The translations under genes were made by a program, and so were the position numbers. Under the pieces are notes generated by a model, which saw only the letters and a list, made by a program, of their open reading frames with translations, had not been told where the DNA came from and made no database searches. DNA of 64,000 bases from Arthrobacter sp. Leaf337 (lineage in GTDB: Bacteria; Actinomycetota; Actinomycetes; Actinomycetales; Micrococcaceae), in assembly GCF_001423745.1 (NCBI RefSeq), contig NZ_LMPC01000012.1, positions 644,334 through 708,333 of the forward strand, in the 5' to 3' direction. Shown here one piece after another: positions 45,938 to 53,713 of the stretch (position 1 is the first letter of the stretch; each line of letters begins with the position of its first letter).

Positions 45938-46591
45938 CTACGATTCGTTCTGATCCACGCGTTCGCGCTGCCGCCGGTAGGCCCGGACCGACAGCCATGC
46001 AATTGTGGCAGCCAGTGCGGCATAGACGGCGTAATTGAGGTATTTGGAGTAGTCCTCTATGAGCCGGTATTGGGCTCCGAGCAGCACGCCAAGGCTGATC
46101 AGCAGCGCGTTCCAGAGACCGCTCCCTGCAATGGTGAAAATGCTGAAAGTGGCCAGGTTCATTTTCTTGGCACCGGCAGGCAACGAAATCAGGCTGCGCA
46201 CCCCCGGCAGGAACCGGCCGAAGAACACCGCCGACTTTCCGTGGCGCTGGAACCAGTCCGCGGCCTTTTCGAAGTCCTCGCGGTCCATCAGCGGAAGCCG
46301 GGACAGGCCCGTGATTGCCCGTTCCAAACCCAGTTTGGCACCCAGCCAGTACAGCAGTAAGGCACCGGCGTACGCGCCGAGCGTGCTGGTGATGAAGACG
46401 AGCGCCAGGACCATGCTCCCCTGCTTGGTGAGGAAGCCCGCCAGCGGCAGGATGACCTCGCTGGGAATAGGCGGGATGATGGTTTCAGCAAAGGTGAAGA
46501 GCCCGACGCCCCATTCCCCCAGCGAATCGATGCCCCGCGCGGCGAAGCCGGCTATTCCGGTGAGCTCATCCACAGCGTTTGCGGGCATCAT
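45938..46591 (-). CDS. DedA family (SNARE-associated) membrane protein
   Basis: A 217-residue DedA-family protein, about four to five membrane helices with re-entrant loops: AETIIPPIPSEVILPLAGF and FFGRFLPGVRSLISLPAG (the family's GR-x-P-x2-R). DedA proteins are linked to lipid carrier recycling (undecaprenyl phosphate or phosphatidylethanolamine scrambling). The start overlaps the proline-rich membrane gene by 4 nt (ATGA), so they are coupled. Confidence 0.94.
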   Translation of the reverse strand: MMPANAVDELTGIAGFAARGIDSLGEWGVGLFTFAETIIPPIPSEVILPLAGFLTKQGSMVLALVFITSTLGAYAGALLLYWLGAKLGLERAITGLSRLPLMDREDFEKAADWFQRHGKSAVFFGRFLPGVRSLISLPAGAKKMNLATFSIFTIAGSGLWNALLISLGVLLGAQYRLIEDYSKYLNYAVYAALAATIAWLSVRAYRRQRERVDQNES

Positions 46592-47148
46592 GGCTGGACC
46601 TGGGCGCCGGGACGGAACCTCATAAAACCGAAGGCTGAGGAAATCAGGAGCAGCCCGCCGCCGATGGCAATCAGGTATCCGGCCACGGGAACGGTCCCCG
46701 CCTCAACCCCGCCGGAATCGGACGGTGCCGCCGTCAACGTCCGGGCTGAGCGGGACGGCGACGGCGGTGCCGATCCTGCCTGCGAGGCGGCCATGCCCGC
46801 GCGGGACGGCGATCCGGAAGACACTGCGGGGGCTGGCTCTGGTTCCTGGCCGGCGATGGTTTCCTGTAACGGCATATCTTCCTCGCCCGAACCCGTGACG
46901 ACGGGTTGCGCTTCGCCGGGACCGGTGCCGTCCTGAGCGGTCCCGGAGGCGGGTCCGGCCGGGGCAGTCGCCGAAGAAGCGGGCGTCCGGGAGGGCGGCC
47001 CGCCGGAAACGCAGGAGTCGGCGTCGGCAGCAGGACCCTTCTTGTCCGCGCAGGGTGCGGCACTAGCGGACACAGCGAAAGCCAGGAGGCAGGCAGCCAC
47101 GACGGACAGCACCGCGAGGATGCATGGAATCAGTCGACCGTTACGCAT
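46588..47148 (-). CDS. Proline/serine-rich exported protein with C-terminal membrane anchor (paralogue 1)
   Basis: A 186-residue protein: signal peptide (LIPCILAVLSVVAACLLAFAVSASA), CADKKGPAADADSCVSGG, a long Pro/Ser/Ala/Gly-rich stretch, then one membrane helix (TVPVAGYLIAIGGGLLLISSAFGFM) and a short basic tail. Outside-facing, low-complexity. The gene at 49311 has the same plan. TAGCGT lies 8 nt before the ATG, no RBS. Its stop overlaps the DedA start. I do not recognise a family. Confidence 0.78.
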   Translation of the reverse strand: MRNGRLIPCILAVLSVVAACLLAFAVSASAAPCADKKGPAADADSCVSGGPPSRTPASSATAPAGPASGTAQDGTGPGEAQPVVTGSGEEDMPLQETIAGQEPEPAPAVSSGSPSRAGMAASQAGSAPPSPSRSARTLTAAPSDSGGVEAGTVPVAGYLIAIGGGLLLISSAFGFMRFRPGAQVQP

Positions 47149-47156
47149 GTCAGCCA

Positions 47157-47162
47157 ACGCTA
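47157..47162 (-). promoter_or_regulatory. -10 box of proline-rich membrane gene 1
   Basis: TAGCGT on the minus strand (47157-47162) inside GGGTAGCGTTG, 8 nt before the ATG at 47148. The same GGGTAGCGTTG occurs at the same distance before paralogue 2. Confidence 0.5.
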
Positions 47163-47197
47163 CCCGCTCCGGCGGAATCCGGCCTGCCAACCGATGC

Positions 47198-48301
47198 CTA
47201 GCGCCGGGCCGAGAACCTCGCCGGGGCGCTGCCGCCGTCGGCCAGGTCTGCAAGCACCCGGCCAATCGCCGGTGTGAACTTGAACCCGTGTCCGGAGAAA
47301 CCGGCCCCCACCACCACCGGCCCGAAACGGTCCAGCACGAAGTCCTCAGTCGCGGTGCTGGTGTACGTGCAGCTGATCGGAACCGCCGAACCCGCATCCA
47401 CGCCCGGCAGCCAGTCCCCGACGTAACGGACCAGCGCCTCCAGCTGCGCAGGTTCGGGGGTGAAGGTCCGCGCGTCCGGATCCGTCACGGGCCCCACGCC
47501 GTGCCAGCCTGCCTTGATGCCCTCGCCCGGAGTGAGCATTCCGTAGACCGGGCTGTACCAGTACGCGTCGCGGGGATCGTCCGGGTCGGGGTTGTGGTTG
47601 AAACTGGGCCACTCCAGCGAGTCATCCAGCGGCGTGAAGTGCGCCGGCTGCTCCTGCGTGACCACGAGCCTCGGGAGCCGGACCAGGCTCCCCGCAAGCT
47701 TGGTGGTCCACGCGCCGGCCGTGACCACAACGCGTCGCGCGGTGATCTCGCCGGAGTCAGTAACGACGACGGCGCGGTCGTCACCGGCGACGCGGATGTC
47801 GCGGACCGGCGTCGAGTACTCAAAGCGGGCGCCATGCGCCTCTGCGGCCTGGCGCAGCGCCAGCAGCGCCTCCCCGGCGCGGACCCGGCCGGAGCCCGGA
47901 ACCACCAGCACGTCGCTCCGGAAGTTCATGCCCCGCCAGCGGTCCGCCGCTTCCGAGGCGGAGATGAAGTGGCTTTCTATGCCCCTCTGGGCATGCGACG
48001 ACCGGACCTCCTGCAGCCGGCGGACGTTGCCGTGGTTCACCAGGCCCACAAGGTCCAGGAGCTGCCTGCCCGTTTCGGCGGCAAGCTCGTCCCAAAGATC
48101 CTTGGCCTCGGTGACCAGATCCAGGTAGTCAGCCTCCGCGTAGGCCATGTTGAAATTCCGGGTTGCGCCATGGGAGGCGCCGATGTGGTGCCCCTGCTCG
48201 AACTGTTCCAGGAGCCTGACCGAATGCCCGCGGCGGGCAAGCTGCCACGCTGCAGCGGATCCCATTGCCCCTCCGCCAACTACAACGACGTCAACTTCCA
48301 C
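47198..48301 (-). CDS. solA: FAD-dependent oxidase, SolA/monomeric sarcosine oxidase family
   Basis: A 367-residue flavoprotein: VDVVVVGGGAMGSAAAWQLARRGHSVRLLEQF (FAD-binding Rossmann), GASHGATRNFNMAYAEADY (the covalent/active-site region of N-methyl-tryptophan/sarcosine oxidases) and VVVGAGFSGHGFKFTPAIGRVLADLA. The usual covalent-FAD cysteine of MSOX would be near C-terminal AGFSGHGFK; here I see no cysteine at the SGHGFK motif, although ISCTYTST upstream contains one that fits the MSOX position. GTG 48299-48301 with GGTGGAG 5-6 nt upstream is my start. Substrate an N-methylated or secondary amino acid. Confidence 0.9.
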   Translation of the reverse strand: MEVDVVVVGGGAMGSAAAWQLARRGHSVRLLEQFEQGHHIGASHGATRNFNMAYAEADYLDLVTEAKDLWDELAAETGRQLLDLVGLVNHGNVRRLQEVRSSHAQRGIESHFISASEAADRWRGMNFRSDVLVVPGSGRVRAGEALLALRQAAEAHGARFEYSTPVRDIRVAGDDRAVVVTDSGEITARRVVVTAGAWTTKLAGSLVRLPRLVVTQEQPAHFTPLDDSLEWPSFNHNPDPDDPRDAYWYSPVYGMLTPGEGIKAGWHGVGPVTDPDARTFTPEPAQLEALVRYVGDWLPGVDAGSAVPISCTYTSTATEDFVLDRFGPVVVGAGFSGHGFKFTPAIGRVLADLADGGSAPARFSARR

Positions 48302-48408
48302 CAAAGCTCCACCCAATTCAATCCCGCAGCCTCTTCGTGAGGCCTGTTACGGGTTCCTATTCTGCCAATTGGACCAGTGGCTCGCACGCGGGGCTGACGG
48401 CGACCAGC

Positions 48409-48963
48409 TCAGTCCTTGAAGGTCACATCCTTGGTGTCCTCCACGGCAGCCGTCCGCCCGGGCGCCGTGTGGTATTTCCAGTACAGGTTGGTGTGCGCGA
48501 TGACCTTGTCCGGCGGCGGCGCGCCCCATTCGCTCTGGTCCTCCGTGGTGTGTGCATCACCGACGAGCGTCACGTCGTAGCCGCGGACAAAGGCGCCGTG
48601 GATCGTGGACCGGATGCATTCATCCGTCTGCGCGCCTGCGACCACGAGTCTCCCCACTCCGGCTTTGGCCAGCACCTCTTCCAGGTTGGTGTCCTCGAAC
48701 GAGTCCGCAAACGACTTGTGCACCAGCGCTTCAGGGTCCCGGCGCTTCAATTCCGGGACATATTCCCAGGCTTCGCTGCCCTTTTCCAGCTGCTCATCCG
48801 AGTGCTGGACCCAGACGATCGGCACTCCTTCACTGCGCGCCTTGTCCACGAGCGTGCCGATGTTGGCCACCACCTCGTCGCGCTGGTGTACATCGGCCAC
48901 CACGCTGTTCTGGACGTCGATCACCATCAAGGCTGTATTGGGTCGATCTGACAATGTGGTCAT
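48409..48963 (-). CDS. Isochorismatase-family cysteine hydrolase
   Basis: A 184-residue cysteine hydrolase. The triad fits the family: D in VIDVQNSVV, K in LVHKSFADSFEDT and the cysteine in AGAQTDECIRSTIHGAF. AHTTEDQSEWG follows as in YecD-like proteins. Substrate (nicotinamide-, carbamoyl- or isochorismate-type) unknown. ATG 48961-48963 with AAGGAG 7 nt upstream. Confidence 0.92.
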   Translation of the reverse strand: MTTLSDRPNTALMVIDVQNSVVADVHQRDEVVANIGTLVDKARSEGVPIVWVQHSDEQLEKGSEAWEYVPELKRRDPEALVHKSFADSFEDTNLEEVLAKAGVGRLVVAGAQTDECIRSTIHGAFVRGYDVTLVGDAHTTEDQSEWGAPPPDKVIAHTNLYWKYHTAPGRTAAVEDTKDVTFKD

Positions 48964-49215
48964 AACGAGCTCCTTGGTGTGCGCTGAGGCAACGGAAGGG
49001 CCGCGGGAGGGCAATCCGTTGCATGCATTTTACGTGGGCTTAACTTGATCGGTCTTGTGAGCCTACAAGGAGCCACGACAGACTTGAAGCACTTGATGAA
49101 CCGATCAATTCTGATCGTTCGACCAGACCAGCGGAACATGTTCGCAGAGATGCGTTCGGCCCGTTTCACGGCGAAGCCGCCAACGGACGGGCTCCGCAGA
49201 CCGGAAGGATTAGTT

Positions 49216-49650
49216 ATGGCCGGCAAGTTCGAAGTTTTCCTTGATGCAGAGGCGCAGTACCGGTTCCGGCTGACAACGCCGGACGGAACCGAACTGGCCG
49301 TTTCCGGTGCTTACCCCGACAAGTCCTCGGCTGTCGCGGCCATCGAGGCGGTCCGCGAGTGCGCGGGAATGGGACTGATCAGCGACCTCTGCCCGGCGGG
49401 CAGTTCGGTCCCGGCACCGGCTTCCGTGATGCAGGGTGCCGCATTGCCGGTACCGGCACCTTCAGCGTGCGAACCCCGACGGGTGCCGGTTGACGGCTTC
49501 CGCAAGCACGCCGCGGCACGCCGCGCCACTGCCACGCCGCATTTGACCGGGGTGGCCCAGGCCCGGCGCGCCCCGGGCGAAGGGCGGTGCAGCGCGAATC
49601 CTGCCACAGCCCAGGCCAGCAGCAGGATTCCGCCGATGGTCAGCAAGTAG
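49216..49650 (+). CDS. YegP/DUF1508 family protein (paralogue 3) with long C-terminal extension
   Basis: A 144-residue protein: YegP repeat at 1-55 (MAGKFEVFLDAEAQYRFRLTTPDGTE), then an extension with FRKHAAARR, as in paralogue 2, and a final part of about 45 residues that looks like a read-through. RBS GGAAGGA fixes the ATG. The 3' 340 nt overlap antiparallel with the proline-rich membrane gene, so the tail or the other gene's C-terminus may be non-functional. An inverted repeat CGATCA-N4-TGATCG (49102-49117) lies upstream. Confidence 0.75.
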   Translation: MAGKFEVFLDAEAQYRFRLTTPDGTELAVSGAYPDKSSAVAAIEAVRECAGMGLISDLCPAGSSVPAPASVMQGAALPVPAPSACEPRRVPVDGFRKHAAARRATATPHLTGVAQARRAPGEGRCSANPATAQASSRIPPMVSK

Positions 49651-50162
49651 CCGGCCGCTGCCAGGGTTGACCGGGGCGGCGTTTGCGGCCGTGCAGGTGC
49701 ACCCGCCGGAACCCCGGCGGACGCCTCGGCCGATGGCGCGGAACCCGCAGGGGCGGGCGCTCCAGCGGATTCCGACGAGGGCGTGAGGGTTGCATCGACG
49801 GCTGCTGCCGCATCGTCGGTGGTAGTTCCGGGCGCCTGGCTTTGCGGCAGTTCGGTTCCCGGTCCAGGCGGCCGGGCGGTCGACGTCGGGGTGCTTGCGG
49901 CCGGCTGACCCGTAACGGTGCCGCCCTGCGAGGGGTCCGACGTCACCGAGGGCGAGGGGGCCGGCGTCGTTGGAACCGCCGTCGTCGGCGTTGCTGGTAC
50001 GGGAAGCAGCGGACTCAACGGGACGCAAACGCCGCCGCGTGTGACCGGAACCTGACCTGCGGGGCACGGCTCCGCTGCCGCCGGTGCAGCCAACGCCACC
50101 ATGCTGAGGACGATGGCGGACCACAGCGACGCAATGCCCATAACCCTCTGTTCGATGCTCAC
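49311..50162 (-). CDS. Proline-rich exported protein with membrane anchor (paralogue 2), extended C-terminus
   Basis: A 283-residue protein: signal peptide (MGIASLWSAIVLSMVALAAPAAA), a CPAGQVPVTRGGVCVP module, about 120 Pro/Thr/Ser/Ala-rich residues and a membrane helix (STLAAAGYLLTIGGILLLAWAVAGFAL), like paralogue 1 at 46588. Unlike it, the frame continues for about 80 residues of basic, unlikely sequence antisense to the YegP gene. GTG 50160-50162 is preferred because the TAGCGT -10 box lies 8 nt before it, as in paralogue 1; ATG 50141 is possible. Confidence 0.68.
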   Translation of the reverse strand: MSIEQRVMGIASLWSAIVLSMVALAAPAAAEPCPAGQVPVTRGGVCVPLSPLLPVPATPTTAVPTTPAPSPSVTSDPSQGGTVTGQPAASTPTSTARPPGPGTELPQSQAPGTTTDDAAAAVDATLTPSSESAGAPAPAGSAPSAEASAGVPAGAPARPQTPPRSTLAAAGYLLTIGGILLLAWAVAGFALHRPSPGARRAWATPVKCGVAVARRAAACLRKPSTGTRRGSHAEGAGTGNAAPCITEAGAGTELPAGQRSLISPIPAHSRTASMAATAEDLSG

Positions 50163-50170
50163 GGCGTACA

Positions 50171-50176
50171 ACGCTA
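50171..50176 (-). promoter_or_regulatory. -10 box of proline-rich membrane gene 2
   Basis: TAGCGT on the minus strand (50171-50176), within GGGTAGCGTTG, 8 nt before GTG 50162. The block is identical with that before paralogue 1. Confidence 0.5.
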
Positions 50177-50296
50177 CCCAACGGTTCGCCAAAACCGTCG
50201 GATCCTCCGCCGGGCATGAGTGGGACACCCCCGCCGGAAACGTGGTAGGCAAGAGAAGGGAGCATCTGCTACCTGCCATGCGCGGAGGGATTAACG

Positions 50297-50698
50297 TTGC
50301 CAGAGAATTCGAATACCGGAGCGAAGGATGCAAGGGGCCGGCTCGCGTCGCGGCTCCTCCGTGGCGGCACCGAACCCGATCCCCGGTTCACCCTGGCAAA
50401 CGAGCGCACCTTCCTGGCGTGGATCAGGACATCCCTGGCGCTGCTCGCCGGCGGCGTGGCCGTCGAAGCCTTTATGGCCGGTCTCCTGGGTCCCGAGCTG
50501 CGCAAGACCATCGCCGTCCTGCTGCTGGTGCTGGCACTGGTGATCGGCGGCGGCTCGTTCTTCCGGTGGCTCAACGTGGAACGCGCCATGCGTTCCAACA
50601 CGCCGTTGCCGCTGCCCCTGATCGCCCCCGTGCTGGCCATCGGCGGGGCCTTGGTGGCTGCCATCATGGTGGTGTTCGTGATCGCCCGGCCGGCCTGA
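50297..50698 (+). CDS. DUF202 (YidH-like) membrane protein A
   Basis: A 133-residue DUF202 protein with three membrane segments and the signature LANERTFLAWIRTSLALLAGGVAVEAF. TTG start 50297 with GGAGGG 8 nt upstream. Function unknown. Stop is followed 2 nt later by the GTG of a second DUF202 gene; the two are one transcription unit and probably form a hetero-oligomer (inference). Confidence 0.9.
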   Translation: MPENSNTGAKDARGRLASRLLRGGTEPDPRFTLANERTFLAWIRTSLALLAGGVAVEAFMAGLLGPELRKTIAVLLLVLALVIGGGSFFRWLNVERAMRSNTPLPLPLIAPVLAIGGALVAAIMVVFVIARPA

Positions 50699-50700
50699 CC

Positions 50701-51063
50701 GTGACTGCCCCGCATGATCCCGCCCCGGGAGATCCAGCCCGGCACGGCGATTCCGGCCTCCAGCCCGAACGCACGGATCTGGCGTGGGGCCGCACCACCA
50801 TGGCAATGGTGGTGGCCGCAGCAGTCTTCCTGCGCTGGCTGCCCCACCACGGCTGGTTCGTCGGAACGCTCGTCGGCGGCGCCATCGCTGCGGCCCTGGC
50901 CATCAATCTCACCCAGAAGCACCGCTTCCACCGTGCCGTCCGGGGCATCAACCGGGAAACCATGCCACCGCATATAGGTTCGACGGCGGCGGTGGCCGCG
51001 AGCGTCGTCGTCCTCGCCCTGTTGGGGATCTACACCGTCCTGTTCCTGCCGCTGCAGCCATGA
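50701..51063 (+). CDS. DUF202-like membrane protein B (diverged)
   Basis: A 120-residue companion with the degenerate signature LQPERTDLAWGRTTMAMVVAAAVFLRW, three membrane segments and a basic loop (QKHRFHRAVRGINRE). GTG 50701 begins right after the previous stop, so translation is coupled. The acidic/Pro N-terminus (APHDPAPGDPARHGD) is soluble. Function unknown. Confidence 0.87.
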   Translation: MTAPHDPAPGDPARHGDSGLQPERTDLAWGRTTMAMVVAAAVFLRWLPHHGWFVGTLVGGAIAAALAINLTQKHRFHRAVRGINRETMPPHIGSTAAVAASVVVLALLGIYTVLFLPLQP

Positions 51064-51121
51064 CCCGCGGCAGCCATGACGGAAGGTTTTGGGGACCTCC
51101 CGGCGAGGGGAACGCCAGCGG

Positions 51122-51298
51122 TCAGAAGAGGGTCTGCTGGCCCCCTGCTGATGCGTCGGCGTCCTGCGGCGCCCACTCCGCCAGGGCAAGACGGGCAAGG
51201 TCCTTGAACTCCGGGAGCAGGTCGGCAATGCAGGTCTGCCCCTCCAGTACCGGGATCACCACCTGGTTCGCACTGCCATCGGTGCTCAAATCTGCCAC
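51122..51298 (-). CDS. Small acidic hypothetical protein (58 aa)
   Basis: GTG 51296-51298 to TGA 51122-51124: MADLSTDGSANQVVIPVLEGQT, then CIADLLPEFKDLARLALAEWAPQD, then a Gln/Ala/Gly tail. Codon third positions are GC-rich like its neighbours, and TAAACT sits exactly 6 nt before the GTG, a strong leaderless promoter, so I take it as a real gene. Amphipathic helix IADLLPEFKDLARLALAEW is its main visible element. No family recognised. Confidence 0.6.
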   Translation of the reverse strand: MADLSTDGSANQVVIPVLEGQTCIADLLPEFKDLARLALAEWAPQDADASAGGQQTLF

Positions 51299-51304
51299 TG
51301 GCTG

Positions 51305-51310
51305 AGTTTA
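51305..51310 (-). promoter_or_regulatory. -10 box, leaderless 58-residue protein gene
   Basis: TAAACT on the minus strand, N6, then GTG at 51298. No Shine-Dalgarno sequence. Confidence 0.55.
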
Positions 51311-51365
51311 TGGCAGGCCACCGACACTGTGCGGCAGACACTCCATGGTGCCAAAGCTGCTCTTC

Positions 51366-52250
51366 TCAGGCGTGACTCCTGACGGCAACCGCGGGCTGCC
51401 CCGGAGTGGTTACCGGGGCAGCAATAGGCTGCTTCGCGATGGGCTCACTGACCTTGGCCGGCCGGCGGACCCGATGCCATGCCCAGGGCAGCAGGTAGCT
51501 GCGGGCCCATTGGAGGTCTTCGGCGCGGGCCTGGCGCCAGTTGCCATGCGGCAGTTCGCGGGACTCCAGCGGCTGCAGCAGGTGCTGCACACCCAGCGCA
51601 TCCAGCACCCTCATCGCCACGGCGTGGTGGCCCAGCGGTGACAGATGCAGCCTGTCCCGGTCCCACATCAGCGGGTCCCTGAGCTCCCGCAGGCCCCACA
51701 GATCAGCGATCACGGCATCATGCTTTGCGGCGATCGCGCGGATGTTTTCGTTGAAGACGGCAACCTTTGCCCGGTTGCGGCCCAGCACGGGGGTGGACCC
51801 CCAGTCGGGGCCGGTGAACACCACCAGCGTGGCACCGGAAGTGCTCAGCAGCTCCACGCCGGCGTCGAGCCGTTCCGCCAACTTGTCCGGGTCGCTCCCG
51901 TGGAAGACCATGTCGTTGCCTCCCGCGGAAAGCGTGACCAGGTCCGGCTGCAGTGCCAGCGCAGGACCGGCCTGCCGTGCCAGGATCTGATCCAAAAGCT
52001 GGCCCCGCACAGCGAGGTTCGCGTAGGCGAAGTCCGGGTGGCCATTACTGAGTTCCTCGGCCACACGGTCGGCCCAGCCCCGCACTCCGCCGGGGCGCCG
52101 GGGGTCGGGGTCCCCCGCTCCTTCGGTAAACGAATCCCCGAGCGCCACGTACCGGCGCCACGGGTGCTCGCTGACACCCGCCGCGTTATCCCTGCTGATG
52201 ACAACGCCGAAGGGCCGGCGTCCTGACAGATCCTTGTCATTCGTGGTCAC
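51366..52250 (-). CDS. SGNH/GDSL hydrolase
   Basis: A 294-residue SGNH-fold esterase. Block I ALGDSFTEGAGD (nucleophile S40), block II VRGQ, block III SAGGNDM (N) and block V DRLHLSPLGHHAVA (D and H) are intact. The C-terminal 60 residues (HGNWRQARAEDLQWARSYLLPWAWHRVRR) are conserved in actinobacterial members. No signal peptide. GTG 52248-52250 chosen for AGGAGG 6 nt upstream. Acyl or acetyl ester substrate unknown. Confidence 0.92.
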   Translation of the reverse strand: MTTNDKDLSGRRPFGVVISRDNAAGVSEHPWRRYVALGDSFTEGAGDPDPRRPGGVRGWADRVAEELSNGHPDFAYANLAVRGQLLDQILARQAGPALALQPDLVTLSAGGNDMVFHGSDPDKLAERLDAGVELLSTSGATLVVFTGPDWGSTPVLGRNRAKVAVFNENIRAIAAKHDAVIADLWGLRELRDPLMWDRDRLHLSPLGHHAVAMRVLDALGVQHLLQPLESRELPHGNWRQARAEDLQWARSYLLPWAWHRVRRPAKVSEPIAKQPIAAPVTTPGQPAVAVRSHA

Positions 52251-52423
52251 CACGCACCTCCTTGTGGGAAGCCCTGCGCCCTTTCTGTGAATAACCATTG
52301 AAGCGCCCCACATGTTCCAAAAACTGCCCGGAATGCCACATTTGTGAATGGAATGCGCACCACGTTGCCGGCGTTAAAACCAGTGTCCGTTGCTTTGGGT
52401 TGCGCCGGACTGACAGGAAGGTC

Positions 52424-52876
52424 ATGAGCAGGAAAATCGAAACAGTCGAAGACGACGCCGGCAAGGTCATGAGCTATCACCGGCACCCTAACGGCGGCGG
52501 CCTGATCGGGCGTGGCGCCGAGGTGGACGAGTCGTCCTTCATCAGTTCCACGGCCTATGTGGAGGCCGGCGCCGAGGTGGGGCAAGGCTGCCGGATCGGC
52601 GGCGGCAGCTGGATCGACCGGCGGGCGCGAATCGGCCAGCGGGTAGTGATCGGTGATGCCGTGTACGTGGGGCCGGGCGCTGTGATCGGCAACCGGGTCC
52701 GTGTGGGCAGCCACTCCCGGATTGGAGCGGGCGCCGTGATTGGCCACGGAGTCCGCCTGCACGGCGACAGCAACGTCGCACAAGGCAGCCGCGTCGGGGC
52801 CAGGCCCAGGGCGTCCGCGGGCTCTTCACGGCGGTCCACGCCGAGCGACGGGCGGAACGCACGCAGGGCGGCCTGA
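52424..52876 (+). CDS. Left-handed beta-helix (hexapeptide repeat) protein
   Basis: A 150-residue protein with a hexapeptide-repeat core (about 28-125): turns such as GRGAEVDESSFISSTAYVEAGAEVGQGCRIGGGSWI, RARIGQRVVIGDAVYVGPGAVIGNRVRVGSHSRIGAGAVIGHG. This is the fold of acyltransferases and gamma-carbonic anhydrases, but no catalytic motif of either is clear. The tail is basic and Ser-rich (RPRASAGSSRRSTPSDGRNARRAA). RBS AGGAAGG. Might bind acyl-CoA or be a scaffold. Confidence 0.83.
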   Translation: MSRKIETVEDDAGKVMSYHRHPNGGGLIGRGAEVDESSFISSTAYVEAGAEVGQGCRIGGGSWIDRRARIGQRVVIGDAVYVGPGAVIGNRVRVGSHSRIGAGAVIGHGVRLHGDSNVAQGSRVGARPRASAGSSRRSTPSDGRNARRAA

Positions 52877-53010
52877 CGTCAGGGAGGCTGGGGCCGTGGA
52901 GGCTGGGACGGCGTAGCCGACGCCGGGCCCAAAGCCTCTCGTGGACTCCGGCGGATTGCGATTAGCTTAGGGCATACCCACCGTTTGAGCAGTGAAAGCG
53001 GGGACGCGTG

Positions 53011-53700
53011 ATGGGCAGCCCATGGAACGCTGATGGCGGCTACGACGAAGGGCCCGACAGCGGGGTCCCGGCCGACAACATGGTCCCCTCCGACCCGGCG
53101 GTCCCCTCCGACCCGGTTTCCCGAATCAGGGAAACGGTTGTTGCCCGGCAGGAGGAGCGGTTCGGCGGCATCAAAATCGGTTCGGCCTTCTTCGGCTGCC
53201 TGACTGCGGCCGCAATGACTTTCCTGCTGGCCGCTTTGGCTGTGGCGGCGGGGAGGGCCGGGCTTCTGGCCGGCCCTGCCCTGGTCTCGGGATCCGCCGA
53301 CGCGTCCGCCCCGTTCAGCGGGATGACCGGCGCGATCCTGCTCTTCCTGGTCCCATTCCTCGCCTTTGTTTCAGGCGGCTATGTCGCAGGACGGATGGCC
53401 CGTTTCAACGGTGTCGGACAGGGACTCATGGTCTGGCTGTGGGCCGTCATCGCGGCCGCGGGAATCGCCCTGCTTGCTCTCGTAAGTAGCGGGCAGTTCA
53501 ATGCCCTGAACGTGGTGAGTGATTTCCTACGGGTGCCCGTCCTTGAGGGCCAGCTGGGTACAACCAGCATTGTTGCGGCCATCGCCGTTGCCGCCGTAGC
53601 GCTGATGGGAGCCGTTCTGGGCGGCCTGGCGGGAGTCCACTACCACCGAAAAGTGGACCGGGTTGGGTTCGCTCGTGCTGAGGAGCACTACCAGCCGTAG
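53011..53700 (+). CDS. Four-helix integral membrane protein
   Basis: A 229-residue protein with an acidic soluble N-terminus (about 50 residues, repeated VPSDPAVPSDP), then four membrane segments (about 56-84, 103-132, 140-160, 178-205) and a polar tail (HYHRKVDRVGFARAEEHYQP). The FVSGGYVAGRMARFNGVGQGLMVWLW stretch is typical of actinobacterial YrzE/TIGR04086-like proteins, but I cannot name it. ATG 53011 with GGGGA; GTG 53008 also possible. Convergent with the phosphatase. Confidence 0.8.
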   Translation: MGSPWNADGGYDEGPDSGVPADNMVPSDPAVPSDPVSRIRETVVARQEERFGGIKIGSAFFGCLTAAAMTFLLAALAVAAGRAGLLAGPALVSGSADASAPFSGMTGAILLFLVPFLAFVSGGYVAGRMARFNGVGQGLMVWLWAVIAAAGIALLALVSSGQFNALNVVSDFLRVPVLEGQLGTTSIVAAIAVAAVALMGAVLGGLAGVHYHRKVDRVGFARAEEHYQP

Positions 53701-53713
53701 GTGCAGGTGTGCG

